The notes under the pieces are model-generated. The model saw nothing but the letters and a program-made list of their open reading frames with translations. It was not told the origin of the DNA and made no database searches. A program made the position numbers and the translations under genes. This document shows, piece by piece, positions 31,559 to 39,567 of a DNA stretch of 64,000 nt. The stretch covers positions 1 to 64,000 of the IMG/VR virus record IMGVR_UViG_3300035171_000016. One strand, given 5' to 3'. The DNA comes from a virus. The number at the start of each line of letters is the position of its first letter. Within the stretch, counting starts at the first letter, position 1.

Positions 31559-32355
31559 TAAAGTCCTAAGTCAACAAGTTTAACAATCTTACTGTCATAA
31601 TTTTTAGCATAACTATTACTGACAATAATTTGATTAAATTTAGTTTCTAACTGGCTAAATCCTCTAGAAAAAATGCCGTGACTAACAATTAAAGTTAAAT
31701 CTTTAGGTTTAATTTGATTAGCAATAAGAATGAATGTTCCGCCGCCATCACATAAATCATCTACGATAACACAATTTTGACCTTCACATTTTTCTGGATT
31801 TTTAACCGTAAGAGTTAATGCACCGTTAGACAAGTCGCGGCTTTTCTCGCAATATACAACATCCTTAATATCAAGAAACTTTTTATACAAATCAAGCCTA
31901 GCTAACGCTCCTTTATCTGGACAAATTAATACTACCTCTTTTTTATCATAAGCCTGTAATAACTTACTGTTATTATGACTGCGAGAATTTTCGATTAAAT
32001 CTGTTGAAACCTTGCTATGAATATCAAACAAGTTCACAGAAATAAAATGACAGGAATTAATTAATTTAGAAATAACTTTTAAATCAAAACTGTCACCGGG
32101 CTGCATAATCCTATCAAATCTAGCACTCATCAAATAAGGAATAACAAGCTCTTTTTTAACTGCGCCGATTTCATCTAATGCGCTAGAAACCTCTAATAAC
32201 TGTAAAATTTCTAAACTATTACGAAGCGGAGCAACAACCCTAACCAAATCATTAGGTTTAATTTCGTCTGTATTAACGATAACGTGCGGCTGATTATCTG
32301 GATAAAGAATAAGTTTTACGTTTTGCTGGCGGTCTAAATTTATTGTTTTAAGCAT
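31558..32355 (-). CDS. prs: Ribose-phosphate pyrophosphokinase (PRPP synthetase)
   Basis: 265 aa. PYLMSARFDRIMQPGDSF corresponds to the PYARQDR flexible loop, ICPDKGALAR to the (S)PDxGG region, and CVIVDDLCDGGGTF is the PRPP-binding loop. Shorter than bacterial Prs (~315), as in phage forms. It provides PRPP to NadV encoded next to it. Confidence 0.9.
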   Translation of the reverse strand: MLKTINLDRQQNVKLILYPDNQPHVIVNTDEIKPNDLVRVVAPLRNSLEILQLLEVSSALDEIGAVKKELVIPYLMSARFDRIMQPGDSFDLKVISKLINSCHFISVNLFDIHSKVSTDLIENSRSHNNSKLLQAYDKKEVVLICPDKGALARLDLYKKFLDIKDVVYCEKSRDLSNGALTLTVKNPEKCEGQNCVIVDDLCDGGGTFILIANQIKPKDLTLIVSHGIFSRGFSQLETKFNQIIVSNSYAKNYDSKIVKLVDLGL

Positions 32356-32361
32356 AAATTA

Positions 32362-32389
32362 AATATAATGGCTAAATTTTAAAAGTCAA
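32362..32389 (-). promoter_or_regulatory. Sigma70-like promoter, leftward
   Basis: TTGACT, 16-nt spacer, TATATT; drives prs and the deoxyribosyltransferase-like gene. Confidence 0.63.
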
Positions 32390-32397
32390 TCATTAAG

Positions 32398-32820
32398 TTA
32401 CATTTTATGTCTGGTGACAAATAACTGACCAACAACAAACTTGTTTGGTCGGCAATCTTTCCAAAAATTTTCTTTTAATTCGTGTCCATAGACTAAATTT
32501 AAATAGAAACAAACAGCCGCGCTCCTACTAACGCCAGCAGCACAATGAACAATAAAATTCTTTTCTTTATTTAAATTAATAAAATCTAATAGTTTCAAAG
32601 TACTTTCTACGGAAATAGGGAAAAATTCTTTTCCATTAGGTAAAACATATTTAGAAGTAACATCAGAGAAAACTAATGTTAAAACTCTATTATCTTTTCT
32701 ATCTATTTGTAAAGGATATAAGTCTCTATCTTCCTCATTAATAGAGATTAAAACTGTATTAATAGGCAATTCTTTAATATTTTCCGCAGCAAAACAGTTA
32801 ATGTTTGTGGCTTTTAGCAT
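32398..32820 (-). CDS. Dual-specificity/tyrosine phosphatase-like protein
   Basis: 140 aa. VHCAAGVSRSA (91-101) is the HCxxGxxR[ST] P-loop with Cys93 as nucleophile; FSDVTSKY may hold the general acid Asp. Small DSP domain without targeting extension. Overlaps the macro-domain gene by 7 nt, so the two are co-expressed. Confidence 0.85.
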   Translation of the reverse strand: MLKATNINCFAAENIKELPINTVLISINEEDRDLYPLQIDRKDNRVLTLVFSDVTSKYVLPNGKEFFPISVESTLKLLDFINLNKEKNFIVHCAAGVSRSAAVCFYLNLVYGHELKENFWKDCRPNKFVVGQLFVTRHKM

Positions 32821-33305
32821 TTACTTTTATCTGGTAATTTACAAATTATAGCATTAGGAAAATAATATTCAATCATTTTACTAACAATATTCCAGTCGGC
32901 CCCGCCTCTATCGCAACCAAAATTATAAGGAAAATAAATATTTTGTCTTTCTGGCGTCCATGCGTATTCAAACTTTAAAATAGTTTCAAAAGCTAATTTT
33001 AAAGCACCGTAATCTGTGTATCTTTGACCATCATAACCATAATTCAATTGTCCAAAAATGTTACATATAACAAGACTTTTACCTAATCTAACTGGTAAAA
33101 TATCTCCAAGCAATCTAATTGAAGCGTTTTCGCGCCCTTCATTTTCTTCTATTTTACTAATATATTTATTATATTCATTATAAACTACCGGCCATTTTTC
33201 TCTAATAGACTTAGCCAAACCACTATTCATTTTACCCTGACAATTTACTTGCTGACAGATAATACCGGACTCTACTGTTAAAATATCTTTTTCAATTATT
33301 TTCAT
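32814..33305 (-). CDS. Macro-domain ADP-ribose-processing protein
   Basis: 163 aa. GIICQQVNCQGKMNSGLAKSI near residue 14, FGQLNYGYDGQRYTDY and PYNFGCDRGGADW are the ADP-ribose-binding loops of Appr-1''-P-processing macro domains. It could remove ADP-ribose from targets or dephosphorylate ADP-ribose 1''-phosphate. Next to NAD salvage genes, which suggests a role against NAD- or ADP-ribose-based host defence (inference). Confidence 0.87.
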   Translation of the reverse strand: MKIIEKDILTVESGIICQQVNCQGKMNSGLAKSIREKWPVVYNEYNKYISKIEENEGRENASIRLLGDILPVRLGKSLVICNIFGQLNYGYDGQRYTDYGALKLAFETILKFEYAWTPERQNIYFPYNFGCDRGGADWNIVSKMIEYYFPNAIICKLPDKSKC

Positions 33306-33538
33306 ACAGAATCATAATCTACAATTGATTGATTTTCCTCATTAACGATACGATTATGTTTAGTTAATTTATTTAATTTAATTAATTCTTTAAGAATAAT
33401 GTTTTTAGCCTTAACTATATTATAAGCAAAAACATAGGTATGAGTGCCTTTTCCTACTTTACTTTTTTGTAATGGCCCGCAATTAGCCATTTCACAGGCT
33501 AGACCGGCAGCAATTTTTTCTAAATCAGTATTTTTCAC
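33302..33538 (-). CDS. hypothetical protein, 78 aa
   Basis: Helical N-terminus (LEKIAAGLACEMANCG) and THTYVFAYNIVKAKNIIL. Stop overlaps the macro-domain ATG (ATGA). No family recognised. Confidence 0.6.
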   Translation of the reverse strand: MKNTDLEKIAAGLACEMANCGPLQKSKVGKGTHTYVFAYNIVKAKNIILKELIKLNKLTKHNRIVNEENQSIVDYDSV

Positions 33539-33544
33539 GCTTAA

Positions 33545-33572
33545 ATTGTATCGGATTAATTTAGTATGTCAA
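33545..33572 (-). promoter_or_regulatory. Sigma70-like promoter, leftward
   Basis: TTGACA, 16-nt spacer, TACAAT; drives the 33538-32398 unit. Confidence 0.62.
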
Positions 33573-33579
33573 GAAATAT

Positions 33580-33798
33580 TTACCATTCCCACCAGCTTCT
33601 ATAAAATAATTCAATTTTACAATTAGGACAAAAACAAGATTCTATTTCTAGACTATCCGTGTTTTCAAAAATGAATTTACATTTTTCGCATTGGATTTTA
33701 CAGTTGCCGTTTGGTAAATCGCCAGCAAAGAATCCTACGGGAGCATTTATATCGTCAGATACTTTCATATTTCTAACCAAAAATTCCATTTCCGCCAT
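33580..33798 (-). CDS. zinc-ribbon protein, 72 aa
   Basis: ATG at 33798 (MAEMEFLVRN) preferred; a longer frame would lie wholly inside the next gene. CEKC and CPNC, 18-20 residues apart, form a zinc ribbon. Ends FYRSWWEW. Overlaps the end of 33773-34336 by 26 nt. Confidence 0.65.
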   Translation of the reverse strand: MAEMEFLVRNMKVSDDINAPVGFFAGDLPNGNCKIQCEKCKFIFENTDSLEIESCFCPNCKIELFYRSWWEW

Positions 33799-34336
33799 TA
33801 TATAACATATCCACAAGCTTAACCTTACCCTTTTTAAACTTAGAAGTAAGAAGTTTGGCATCTGCTTTTCCTACAATATCTCTATCTTCTACATAGAAAA
33901 AGATAGGAGTTTTAGGAATTATTTTTAAATTTTTTCCGTTTTGATATGCTCCAAGCTGGCCTTTGGTAAATGCGGTAAAAATTTTGTTTCCGGCGGGCTT
34001 ATTATAATTAACAGTACAATTATATTGAGGCTCTCCAATGTTTTGTTTTATATCTTTTTTATGTTTTTTTTGTTCTTTAAGCCAAAAAGTAAGAGTTTCG
34101 CTTTTATCACCATGCGAACTATAAAAAGTAATGACTTCTTTAAATTTGTTTTCTTGTAGAATTGTTCTGGCTTCTTTTTGAAATTTATTGGCAGTTGTGG
34201 CAACAATATATCTATATTCAAGTTTATCAAGTTTATTACGAAAACCTTCTATCTGTGTCTTAGCTGGGGCGTAAGTTCCGCCATAAGGCAAGCCGTCAAT
34301 AACTGCAACATTATCGCCTATGTAATGAGTAATCAT
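33773..34336 (-). CDS. hypothetical protein, 187 aa
   Basis: YIGDNVAVIDGLPYGGTYAPAK at the N-terminus, then a TTANKFQKEARTILQENKFK segment and a basic C-terminus ending YNGGNGIFG. No family recognised with confidence; the N-terminus recalls small phage proteins with a GGTY loop. Confidence 0.63.
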   Translation of the reverse strand: MITHYIGDNVAVIDGLPYGGTYAPAKTQIEGFRNKLDKLEYRYIVATTANKFQKEARTILQENKFKEVITFYSSHGDKSETLTFWLKEQKKHKKDIKQNIGEPQYNCTVNYNKPAGNKIFTAFTKGQLGAYQNGKNLKIIPKTPIFFYVEDRDIVGKADAKLLTSKFKKGKVKLVDMLYNGGNGIFG

Positions 34337-34364
34337 AGATTATTTAATTATTTATTGATTATTA

Positions 34365-34775
34365 TTAAAATTCGTCGCCGCTTTCTTCGTCTGGATTTAA
34401 AGCTTCGTTAATATCAACTAAATGCGTATCGGCCCCGATTTTTTTAGTAATCACTAATGGAGACGAGCCGCTTTCTTGTAAATAGACGCCTTTAACCTTT
34501 TGAACGGTTTGCTCCGCGCATTTAAGGCAGGCGAATTCATTCTCATATAAACCTAGAAATTTCAAAGCTTCAACACGTTCGCCTGATATTCTAGTTTGAC
34601 AAAAACAGCAATAATAATCACGGCCATCGCTGGTTACGGGTTCTTCGCCAACAATTTCAGCCTCAATTACTTCGTTTTTCTTTGGCAGAAAATCGCTGGC
34701 ATTATAGTTGTAAATCGGTTTAGGGGAAGGCTTAAATACTTCTTCACCAGTTTCTTTACATTTTAAAATTTGCAT
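34365..34775 (-). CDS. zinc-binding hypothetical protein, 136 aa
   Basis: YYCCFCQTRISGERVEALKFL with a second pair CLKC about 25 residues later, a treble-clef-like four-Cys site. Acidic C-terminus (NPDEESGDEF). Promoter 34786-34813. Confidence 0.66.
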   Translation of the reverse strand: MQILKCKETGEEVFKPSPKPIYNYNASDFLPKKNEVIEAEIVGEEPVTSDGRDYYCCFCQTRISGERVEALKFLGLYENEFACLKCAEQTVQKVKGVYLQESGSSPLVITKKIGADTHLVDINEALNPDEESGDEF

Positions 34776-34785
34776 AGATAAATTT

Positions 34786-34813
34786 AATATAAGGTATAAA
34801 AGTTAAAAGTCAA
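34786..34813 (-). promoter_or_regulatory. Sigma70-like promoter, leftward
   Basis: TTGACT, 16-nt spacer, TATATT; drives 34365-34775. Confidence 0.63.
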
Positions 34814-34828
34814 TAGTTTTTTAAAATT

Positions 34829-35578
34829 TTATAAATCTGAATAATTTTTAATTTCTACTTTACCGTTAAAGATTAGTATATATTGAGACATATTAGTATC
34901 AAGGCAATAATTACCTTGTTTTTCTTGTATTTTATAATCTTGTCTAAAAGTATGGCCCACAATCTGCTTTAAGCCATCAATAGGACTAAATTCTTCATCC
35001 CAGTCAAGCCAACACCAGCCGCCGAATTTCTGGCTACCGCCGCGAGCATAACCTGCGCGATAAGTCCAATAGCTTCCGCCAGACTCTAGGCTTAATTTAG
35101 TTAAAAATATTTCTCTTTCAAGATAATTAATTAAATATTTTTTATTTGTAATATCTGTTTTTGGTAAAATATGATTAGGATGAATGCCTGCGTGCGTCAA
35201 TAGAATATTATCATCTATTAAAACATAATGTAAAAACTTATCTCTAATTAAAGGTAATTTTTTCTCCAAATGAAAAGTAATTAATTTATCTTTCCAGTTA
35301 GTATAGCCAGAACAAATAGCCGGTTTATTATTATATAGATATTGCCAATCATGGTTCCCGCCAATTGTATAAAAGTTATCGTTAAAGATATATTTCTTTA
35401 GTATTTGGCAAGTTTTTTCTACATCCGAGCCGGTATTATAAAAATAAGAATCAAACCAATCCCCTAAACAAACCGCAACATCATAGTTTTCCTTTGTTAA
35501 AATATTATTTAGTTTAACATGGTCTTGATGCGGGTCCGAAAAGACAAGGATTTTTTTATTTTGGCTATTAAGCTGCAT
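34829..35578 (-). CDS. Calcineurin-like metallophosphatase 1
   Basis: 249 aa with the full motif set: SDPHQDH (DxH), CLGDWFDS (GDxxD), GGNHDW (GNHD), LLTHAG (H) and IVGHTF (GHT). Closest in length to small PPP/Ser-Thr or Ap4A-type phosphatases. Substrate cannot be read from the sequence. A second, different metallophosphatase is at 42639. Confidence 0.88.
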   Translation of the reverse strand: MQLNSQNKKILVFSDPHQDHVKLNNILTKENYDVAVCLGDWFDSYFYNTGSDVEKTCQILKKYIFNDNFYTIGGNHDWQYLYNNKPAICSGYTNWKDKLITFHLEKKLPLIRDKFLHYVLIDDNILLTHAGIHPNHILPKTDITNKKYLINYLEREIFLTKLSLESGGSYWTYRAGYARGGSQKFGGWCWLDWDEEFSPIDGLKQIVGHTFRQDYKIQEKQGNYCLDTNMSQYILIFNGKVEIKNYSDL

Positions 35579-35676
35579 TTAATTAAATTTCTCCGTTCCA
35601 AAGTTATAGACCATATAAAAAAACAACGATATTGAGGATAATATAGTCTATCTTTTAAAATAACTCTGACTTTCAT
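35509..35676 (-). CDS. truncated paralogue of 53694-53927 (doubtful)
   Basis: MKVRVILKDRLYYPQYRCFF resembles the N-terminus of 53694-53927 (MKLRIIKDGNYYVPQFRDFF), then the frame runs into the metallophosphatase gene. Likely a remnant or very short product. Confidence 0.35.
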   Translation of the reverse strand: MKVRVILKDRLYYPQYRCFFIWSITLERRNLIKCSLIAKIKKSLSFRTRIKTMLN

Positions 35677-35678
35677 AT

Positions 35679-36353
35679 TTAATATTTAAATTTATGGTTA
35701 ACTATACGAGTTCTAACTGGATTTGTCAACTCATATTTTCCATATTCATTTCTTTCTAAAATCCAATATTCGCAATTTTTAGGATTGCTAATAGTTTCAA
35801 ATTGCTCAACCGTCCAATGCAGCCAACGCATTAGAAAAATTCTATTTAAATATCCATGTCCATAAATTAAACAATTGGTAGGAAAATTATCATTTTTAAA
35901 ATCTCTGTGCATTGTATGGCAATAATCGCTTACCCGGTCATAGCAATCGCCGCCACTCTCGCCGCCATTAAATCGGTAATAAAATGAACTATAAGAATCT
36001 CTTTCTTTTTGTATTTCCCAAATAGATTCTGTTTTTCTAAACGAATTAGACCATTCCTGCTCTCTTAGGCGCGGTTCTTCCTTTAAAAACGATGGTTTAT
36101 TAAAAGCTGGATTATTTCTAAATATATTTAAAGAAACATCCATTGTTTCGCGGGAACGGAAAAACGGAGAATAATAGCATCCATAAGTATCGTTTTTAAT
36201 TATATTTGAAAGTTCATAGCCTAATATTTTAGCCTGTTCTATTCCTTTTCCGGTCAGTCTTAAAGCATAATCTGGAATAGTAGAGTAAATATCTTTATTT
36301 ACTTGCCCCTCTGATTCTCCGTGTCTAATTAATATAATACGTTTAGGCTTCAT
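35679..36353 (-). CDS. Histidine phosphatase (phosphoglycerate-mutase-like)
   Basis: 224 aa. LIRHGESEGQ (8-17) is the RHG catalytic motif, SPFFRSRETM holds the second Arg, and CLIYGHGYLNR the second catalytic His. Family members dephosphorylate sugars, nucleotides or proteins. Start overlaps the stop of 36353-36511 (TAATG). Confidence 0.87.
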   Translation of the reverse strand: MKPKRIILIRHGESEGQVNKDIYSTIPDYALRLTGKGIEQAKILGYELSNIIKNDTYGCYYSPFFRSRETMDVSLNIFRNNPAFNKPSFLKEEPRLREQEWSNSFRKTESIWEIQKERDSYSSFYYRFNGGESGGDCYDRVSDYCHTMHRDFKNDNFPTNCLIYGHGYLNRIFLMRWLHWTVEQFETISNPKNCEYWILERNEYGKYELTNPVRTRIVNHKFKY

Positions 36354-36511
36354 TATTTAGCCATATCATCTATTATTGGAGTTACAATAAAACCAAATAT
36401 ACCAAGCATCAAAAGCGTAGAGCCGGTATAATTAATATTTAAATCTAGTAATACCGTGCCGGAAAGAATGAATACTATTGAAGTAAATAGTATTTTAAAA
36501 AATGTTTTCAT
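36353..36511 (-). CDS. membrane protein, 52 aa
   Basis: ATG 36511, MKTFFKILFTSIVFILSG..., two hydrophobic helices (about 3-22 and 31-47). Coupled to the histidine phosphatase gene and 2 nt from 36514-36774. Confidence 0.6.
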   Translation of the reverse strand: MKTFFKILFTSIVFILSGTVLLDLNINYTGSTLLMLGIFGFIVTPIIDDMAK

Positions 36512-36513
36512 AA

Positions 36514-36774
36514 TTATTTTTTTGATTTATAGTAATAAGCTAAACTAATCCAAACAATATTTGCTGCCGCCAGCAAAACGCCGCCATAAAAAGAATACAT
36601 TTGATTTAAACTAGGATAATAGTATATATTCCAAACTCCCCAGCTTGTAAAAAATATAGAAACTGGAAGATATAACCCCATTACCTTTTTATCTCTAATT
36701 AATTTAAAAACATTAAACCAAACTAAAATGCCGCCAGAACATTCAAATAAACCGTTAACTAAATCATTGTTCAT
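36514..36774 (-). CDS. three-helix phage membrane protein (SemiSWEET-like)
   Basis: 86 aa. LFECSGGILVWFNVFKLIRDK, FFTSWGVWNIYYYP and SFYGGVLLAAANIVW are the conserved blocks of a phage membrane family of unknown role; topology resembles half of a SWEET transporter. Three membrane helices. Confidence 0.68.
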   Translation of the reverse strand: MNNDLVNGLFECSGGILVWFNVFKLIRDKKVMGLYLPVSIFFTSWGVWNIYYYPSLNQMYSFYGGVLLAAANIVWISLAYYYKSKK

Positions 36775-36973
36775 ATTTTAAATTTTGTAACCATTGCCAA
36801 AAACTACCGTTATTTCTTTTTGTTTTGGCGTCTAATCTAAGTTTTTTTCTTTGTTCTGGCGTATATGACTCAAAACGCCTACTTGAAGCCTCTACACTCG
36901 CAAAAACAGCGGCTCGGTCAAATTTCGGCAAATTCTTTAGATTGCTCTTTGTTGTTTTGTTTTTCTTTTTCAT
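36764..36973 (-). CDS. basic hypothetical protein, 69 aa
   Basis: KKKNKTTKSNLKNLPKFDR start, RRFESYTPEQRKKLRLD middle; strongly basic and probably nucleic-acid binding. Overlaps 36774 gene by 11 nt and 36918-37073 by 56 nt. Confidence 0.6.
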   Translation of the reverse strand: MKKKNKTTKSNLKNLPKFDRAAVFASVEASSRRFESYTPEQRKKLRLDAKTKRNNGSFWQWLQNLKYEQ

Positions 36974-37073
36974 ATTCTTCTAGTTCCCAAATAGCAAACT
37001 CAGTATGTTCTGGCGATTTAAATAGATTTTTAATTGCCAGTTTCTTTTCGTCTAATGATAGTTGTGCGAACAT
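36918..37073 (-). CDS. hypothetical protein, 51 aa
   Basis: MFAQLSLDEKKLAIKNLFKS start, acidic/basic helical tail. Directly downstream of a TTGACT / TAGCCT pair (37080-37107). The 56-nt overlap with 36764-36973 is unusual and lowers confidence. Confidence 0.5.
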   Translation of the reverse strand: MFAQLSLDEKKLAIKNLFKSPEHTEFAIWELEEYEKEKQNNKEQSKEFAEI

Positions 37074-37103
37074 AAGAAAAGGCTAATGGATATTTTTAAA
37101 AAG

Positions 37104-37322
37104 TCAATATAATTCTAAAGACATTGAGCCGCAACTTGGACATTTAGCCGGATTTATATTTTGATTTGAATGGTTTCTTATTCCGCCACCAAAATTTCTA
37201 ATTACATCAAAAGCTCGCTCGCATCTTTTACATACTACCGTAAACTGCGCCCCTGTTTCCATAATAGAGCGATTATTTAACATTCTATTTGCGCTACAAT
37301 CTGAAAAATTAATTCTAGCCAT
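37104..37322 (-). CDS. zinc-ribbon protein, 72 aa
   Basis: ATG at 37322 (MARINFSDCS) chosen, 1 nt after the upstream stop. CKRC and CPSC, ~32 residues apart, form a zinc ribbon (VVCKRCERAFDVIRNFGGG). Confidence 0.68.
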   Translation of the reverse strand: MARINFSDCSANRMLNNRSIMETGAQFTVVCKRCERAFDVIRNFGGGIRNHSNQNINPAKCPSCGSMSLELY

Positions 37323-37323
37323 A

Positions 37324-37512
37324 TTAATATAAACTTTCAATTACTCTTTCATACACAAAATCAGGAAAATCATTATTTAGCTTTTCTAATTCTATTTCGG
37401 TCATTGGTCGGCCATCGTAATCAGCACTTTCAATATAAGCATCGCAAAAATCAGGATAATCCCATTTGTGAATGCCAGTAACAGTAACATTTGATATTTT
37501 TGATAAATCCAT
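37324..37512 (-). CDS. hypothetical protein, 62 aa
   Basis: VTVTGIHKWDYPDFCDAYIESADYDG looks like a small beta/alpha fold; acidic. Resembles short DUF-type phage proteins with DYPDFCDAYIxSA, function unknown. Confidence 0.63.
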   Translation of the reverse strand: MDLSKISNVTVTGIHKWDYPDFCDAYIESADYDGRPMTEIELEKLNNDFPDFVYERVIESLY

Positions 37513-37518
37513 AAAATA

Positions 37519-37770
37519 TTATTTTAAATCTTTATGTCTATTTTTACTAATTAGACTTTCTATATCATGTAATACCTCATTGAAAATAATATCAAATACC
37601 ATAGATTCGTTACCCCATTTCTTTCTATATTCTTGATATTCAGGACTAAAAGCATCTTTGAACCTTTTCGGAACAGGAACTAAATCAGAACCGTCTTGGT
37701 GATGAAACCACATCCCATCAAGTCTTTTCCAAATTGCTATCAGTTTTTCGTCTCTTTCACTAGATTTCAT
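37519..37770 (-). CDS. hypothetical protein, 83 aa
   Basis: SSERDEKLIAIWKRLDGMWFHHQD..., helical with aromatic patches. First gene after promoter 37778-37806. Confidence 0.6.
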   Translation of the reverse strand: MKSSERDEKLIAIWKRLDGMWFHHQDGSDLVPVPKRFKDAFSPEYQEYRKKWGNESMVFDIIFNEVLHDIESLISKNRHKDLK

Positions 37771-37777
37771 AAAAATG

Positions 37778-37806
37778 ACTATAACTTATTTATTTGGCTT
37801 TGTCAA
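37778..37806 (-). promoter_or_regulatory. Sigma70-like promoter, leftward
   Basis: TTGACA, 17-nt spacer, TATAGT; drives the unit from 37770. Confidence 0.68.
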
Positions 37807-37829
37807 AGTTATTCGTGTAAATTTTATTA

Positions 37830-37943
37830 ATGAAGATTACATTTAATACATATACAAAATCTAATTCAATTGAAAGAATGAAAGAATTAGCTTTGATTAA
37901 GTATTTGGCTTGGGGCTCTTTGATTTATTATAGTTTATTTTGA
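37830..37943 (+). CDS. 37-aa plus-strand protein (doubtful)
   Basis: MKITFNTYTKSNSIERMKEL then a hydrophobic end WGSLIYYSLF; stops 1 nt before the stop of minus-strand 37944-38129. Fills the only gap here. No plus-strand promoter seen. Confidence 0.4.
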   Translation: MKITFNTYTKSNSIERMKELALIKYLAWGSLIYYSLF

Positions 37944-38129
37944 CTAGATACAAAAGGGTAATATAATAGGCCAAAATAAAACCATTAATATAATTAATAA
38001 AATATTTAAAACCGCCTCGACTAAAATATCCCACCTAAACGGAACCCCTATCCAAAAAAGAACCGTGGCAGATATTAGACCGCCGATTGAGCAGTAAACT
38101 AAAAGAAGGTTGTATATTAATGAAATCAT
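37944..38129 (-). CDS. membrane protein, 61 aa
   Basis: Two hydrophobic helices (about 2-26 and 37-60), IGVPFRWD loop. Start overlaps the stop of the RuvB-like gene (TAATG). Confidence 0.6.
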   Translation of the reverse strand: MISLIYNLLLVYCSIGGLISATVLFWIGVPFRWDILVEAVLNILLIILMVLFWPIILPFCI

Positions 38130-39070
38130 TATTCTTTAATTAGTTCCATATATTTATGGCCGTCAACAGTTAATCTACGTCCTAAAGCCGGTTTTACTTC
38201 AATTAGCCCCATTTTCATAGGATATAATTCGGTATATTTTCTTGTTGCATCTGGCGTTGCATTGAGCATACTAGCTACTCTAGTAAGGCTGGAATTAGGA
38301 TATTTTTTAAGAATTTTAAGTAGTTTAATTTCATTACCACTCAAACCTAGCTCAAAAAGCCCCATTTCTCTATAAAATCCTATCCATTCTTTACTAGAAA
38401 ATGTATTTGTATTACTTCTAGATAGAAATGCCAGAAGGTCATTAGATAGTATTTGGGCTTGTCTAGGATTACTTCTAACTACTTTAACAACTCTATCCAA
38501 TAATCCATCCTCTATGTCATATTTGGACAAATTATTTCTAATTATTTGTTTTAAATTATCAGTAGTATAATCGTCCATATCAATAACGCGAAGCCTGTCT
38601 AATAGCGCATGATGAACGGTTTGTGCCTCGGTAGTACAAAACGCAACAGAAAAGTCTTTAAAATTAAAAATATAATCTTGGCCAGCGTGAGTATATTTAG
38701 TAATGTTATCTTTTTTAGGTTCTAAAATAGTTAGAAACGCAATTGCTATATCTATATTTAAATTTTCAATTTCATCTATAAATAGTAAAACCTTTGAACC
38801 TACTACATATTGATTTACAACTCCAAAAAAATCATCAAGACTTTTTAATTCTGCGGCGTTAGTTTCTACCAATGTTCTATTCATTCCGCCCGCAACCAAC
38901 CTAACTAAACTGGTTTTTCCTGTACCTTTAGAGCCAGTAAGTAAAATATTTGGCATTATTCCAGAAGAATGAAAGTTATTAATATAAAAACTTAATCTTC
39001 TTTTTGTATTATCCAAGCCAACTAAATCACCGAAATATTGATTATCTTCTCTGTTATTGTTTTCTATCAT
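38129..39070 (-). CDS. RuvB-like Holliday-junction AAA+ helicase
   Basis: 313 aa. LLTGSKGTGKTS (Walker A, 46-54), VLLFIDEIENL (Walker B), FCTTEAQ (sensor 1) and ALLDRLRVIDMDDYT, then a winged-helix-like end GLIEVKPALGRRLTVDGHKYM as in RuvB. It would drive branch migration or act as a clamp-loader-like ATPase. No RuvA or resolvase gene is visible nearby. Promoter 39081-39109. Confidence 0.82.
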   Translation of the reverse strand: MIENNNREDNQYFGDLVGLDNTKRRLSFYINNFHSSGIMPNILLTGSKGTGKTSLVRLVAGGMNRTLVETNAAELKSLDDFFGVVNQYVVGSKVLLFIDEIENLNIDIAIAFLTILEPKKDNITKYTHAGQDYIFNFKDFSVAFCTTEAQTVHHALLDRLRVIDMDDYTTDNLKQIIRNNLSKYDIEDGLLDRVVKVVRSNPRQAQILSNDLLAFLSRSNTNTFSSKEWIGFYREMGLFELGLSGNEIKLLKILKKYPNSSLTRVASMLNATPDATRKYTELYPMKMGLIEVKPALGRRLTVDGHKYMELIKE

Positions 39071-39080
39071 ATTTGCTTAT

Positions 39081-39109
39081 AGTTTAGACTAGTATTGTAA
39101 TTTTGTCAA
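39081..39109 (-). promoter_or_regulatory. Sigma70-like promoter, leftward
   Basis: TTGACA, 17-nt spacer, TAAACT; drives the RuvB-like gene. Confidence 0.62.
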
Positions 39110-39110
39110 G

Positions 39111-39371
39111 TTAATAGCCGTAAGGATATTCTTTATCTGTATTGAATCTTTTGGAATTTTTAGAAGCAATAATAATTCTAGCGTCTTGATAAAAACCAAA
39201 TCTTTTATTAATTTCTTTTATAGATTGGCCTATTGCTAGATTATAATATTCCCCGACATTAGAAAAACTAGCGTCGGGCCAGCTTGTAAAAAAATATAAA
39301 TCCTCTTTTCTAATTATATAGTCAGCATCAGTTAACCCTGTTTTAAAAATATAACCTTTAGGAACATTCAT
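39111..39371 (-). CDS. PYPFGY-tail family protein, 86 aa
   Basis: VPKGYIFKTGLTDADYIIRKEDLY matches the family N-terminus and RFNTDKEYPYGY the tail; a distant copy of the 6-8 kb array, next to a broken copy. Confidence 0.72.
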   Translation of the reverse strand: MNVPKGYIFKTGLTDADYIIRKEDLYFFTSWPDASFSNVGEYYNLAIGQSIKEINKRFGFYQDARIIIASKNSKRFNTDKEYPYGY

Positions 39372-39376
39372 TTAGT

Positions 39377-39566
39377 TTAATAGCCATAAGGGTATGGTTT
39401 ATCGGTTGCGAATCTTTTTTCTATTTCTTTTTCTTCTTTAATTATAAATGCATTTTTTTTTGTAGTCCCAAACAACATTAACAGGAATTTTATATAAATC
39501 ACTGTTTATATAATTAGCATAATTATAAATAGGCATATTAATTATAAAATCATCAAAACCTTTCAT
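39377..39566 (-). pseudogene. PYPFGY-tail family gene broken by 1-nt insertion
   Basis: ATG 39566 gives MKGFDDFIINMPIYNYANYI then stops early. Removing one A from the A9 run at 39453-39461 restores a frame ending RFATDKPYPYGY. Length 190 nt is 1 more than a multiple of three. Either true decay, transcriptional slippage or a homopolymer error. Confidence 0.68.
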
Positions 39567-39567
39567 A

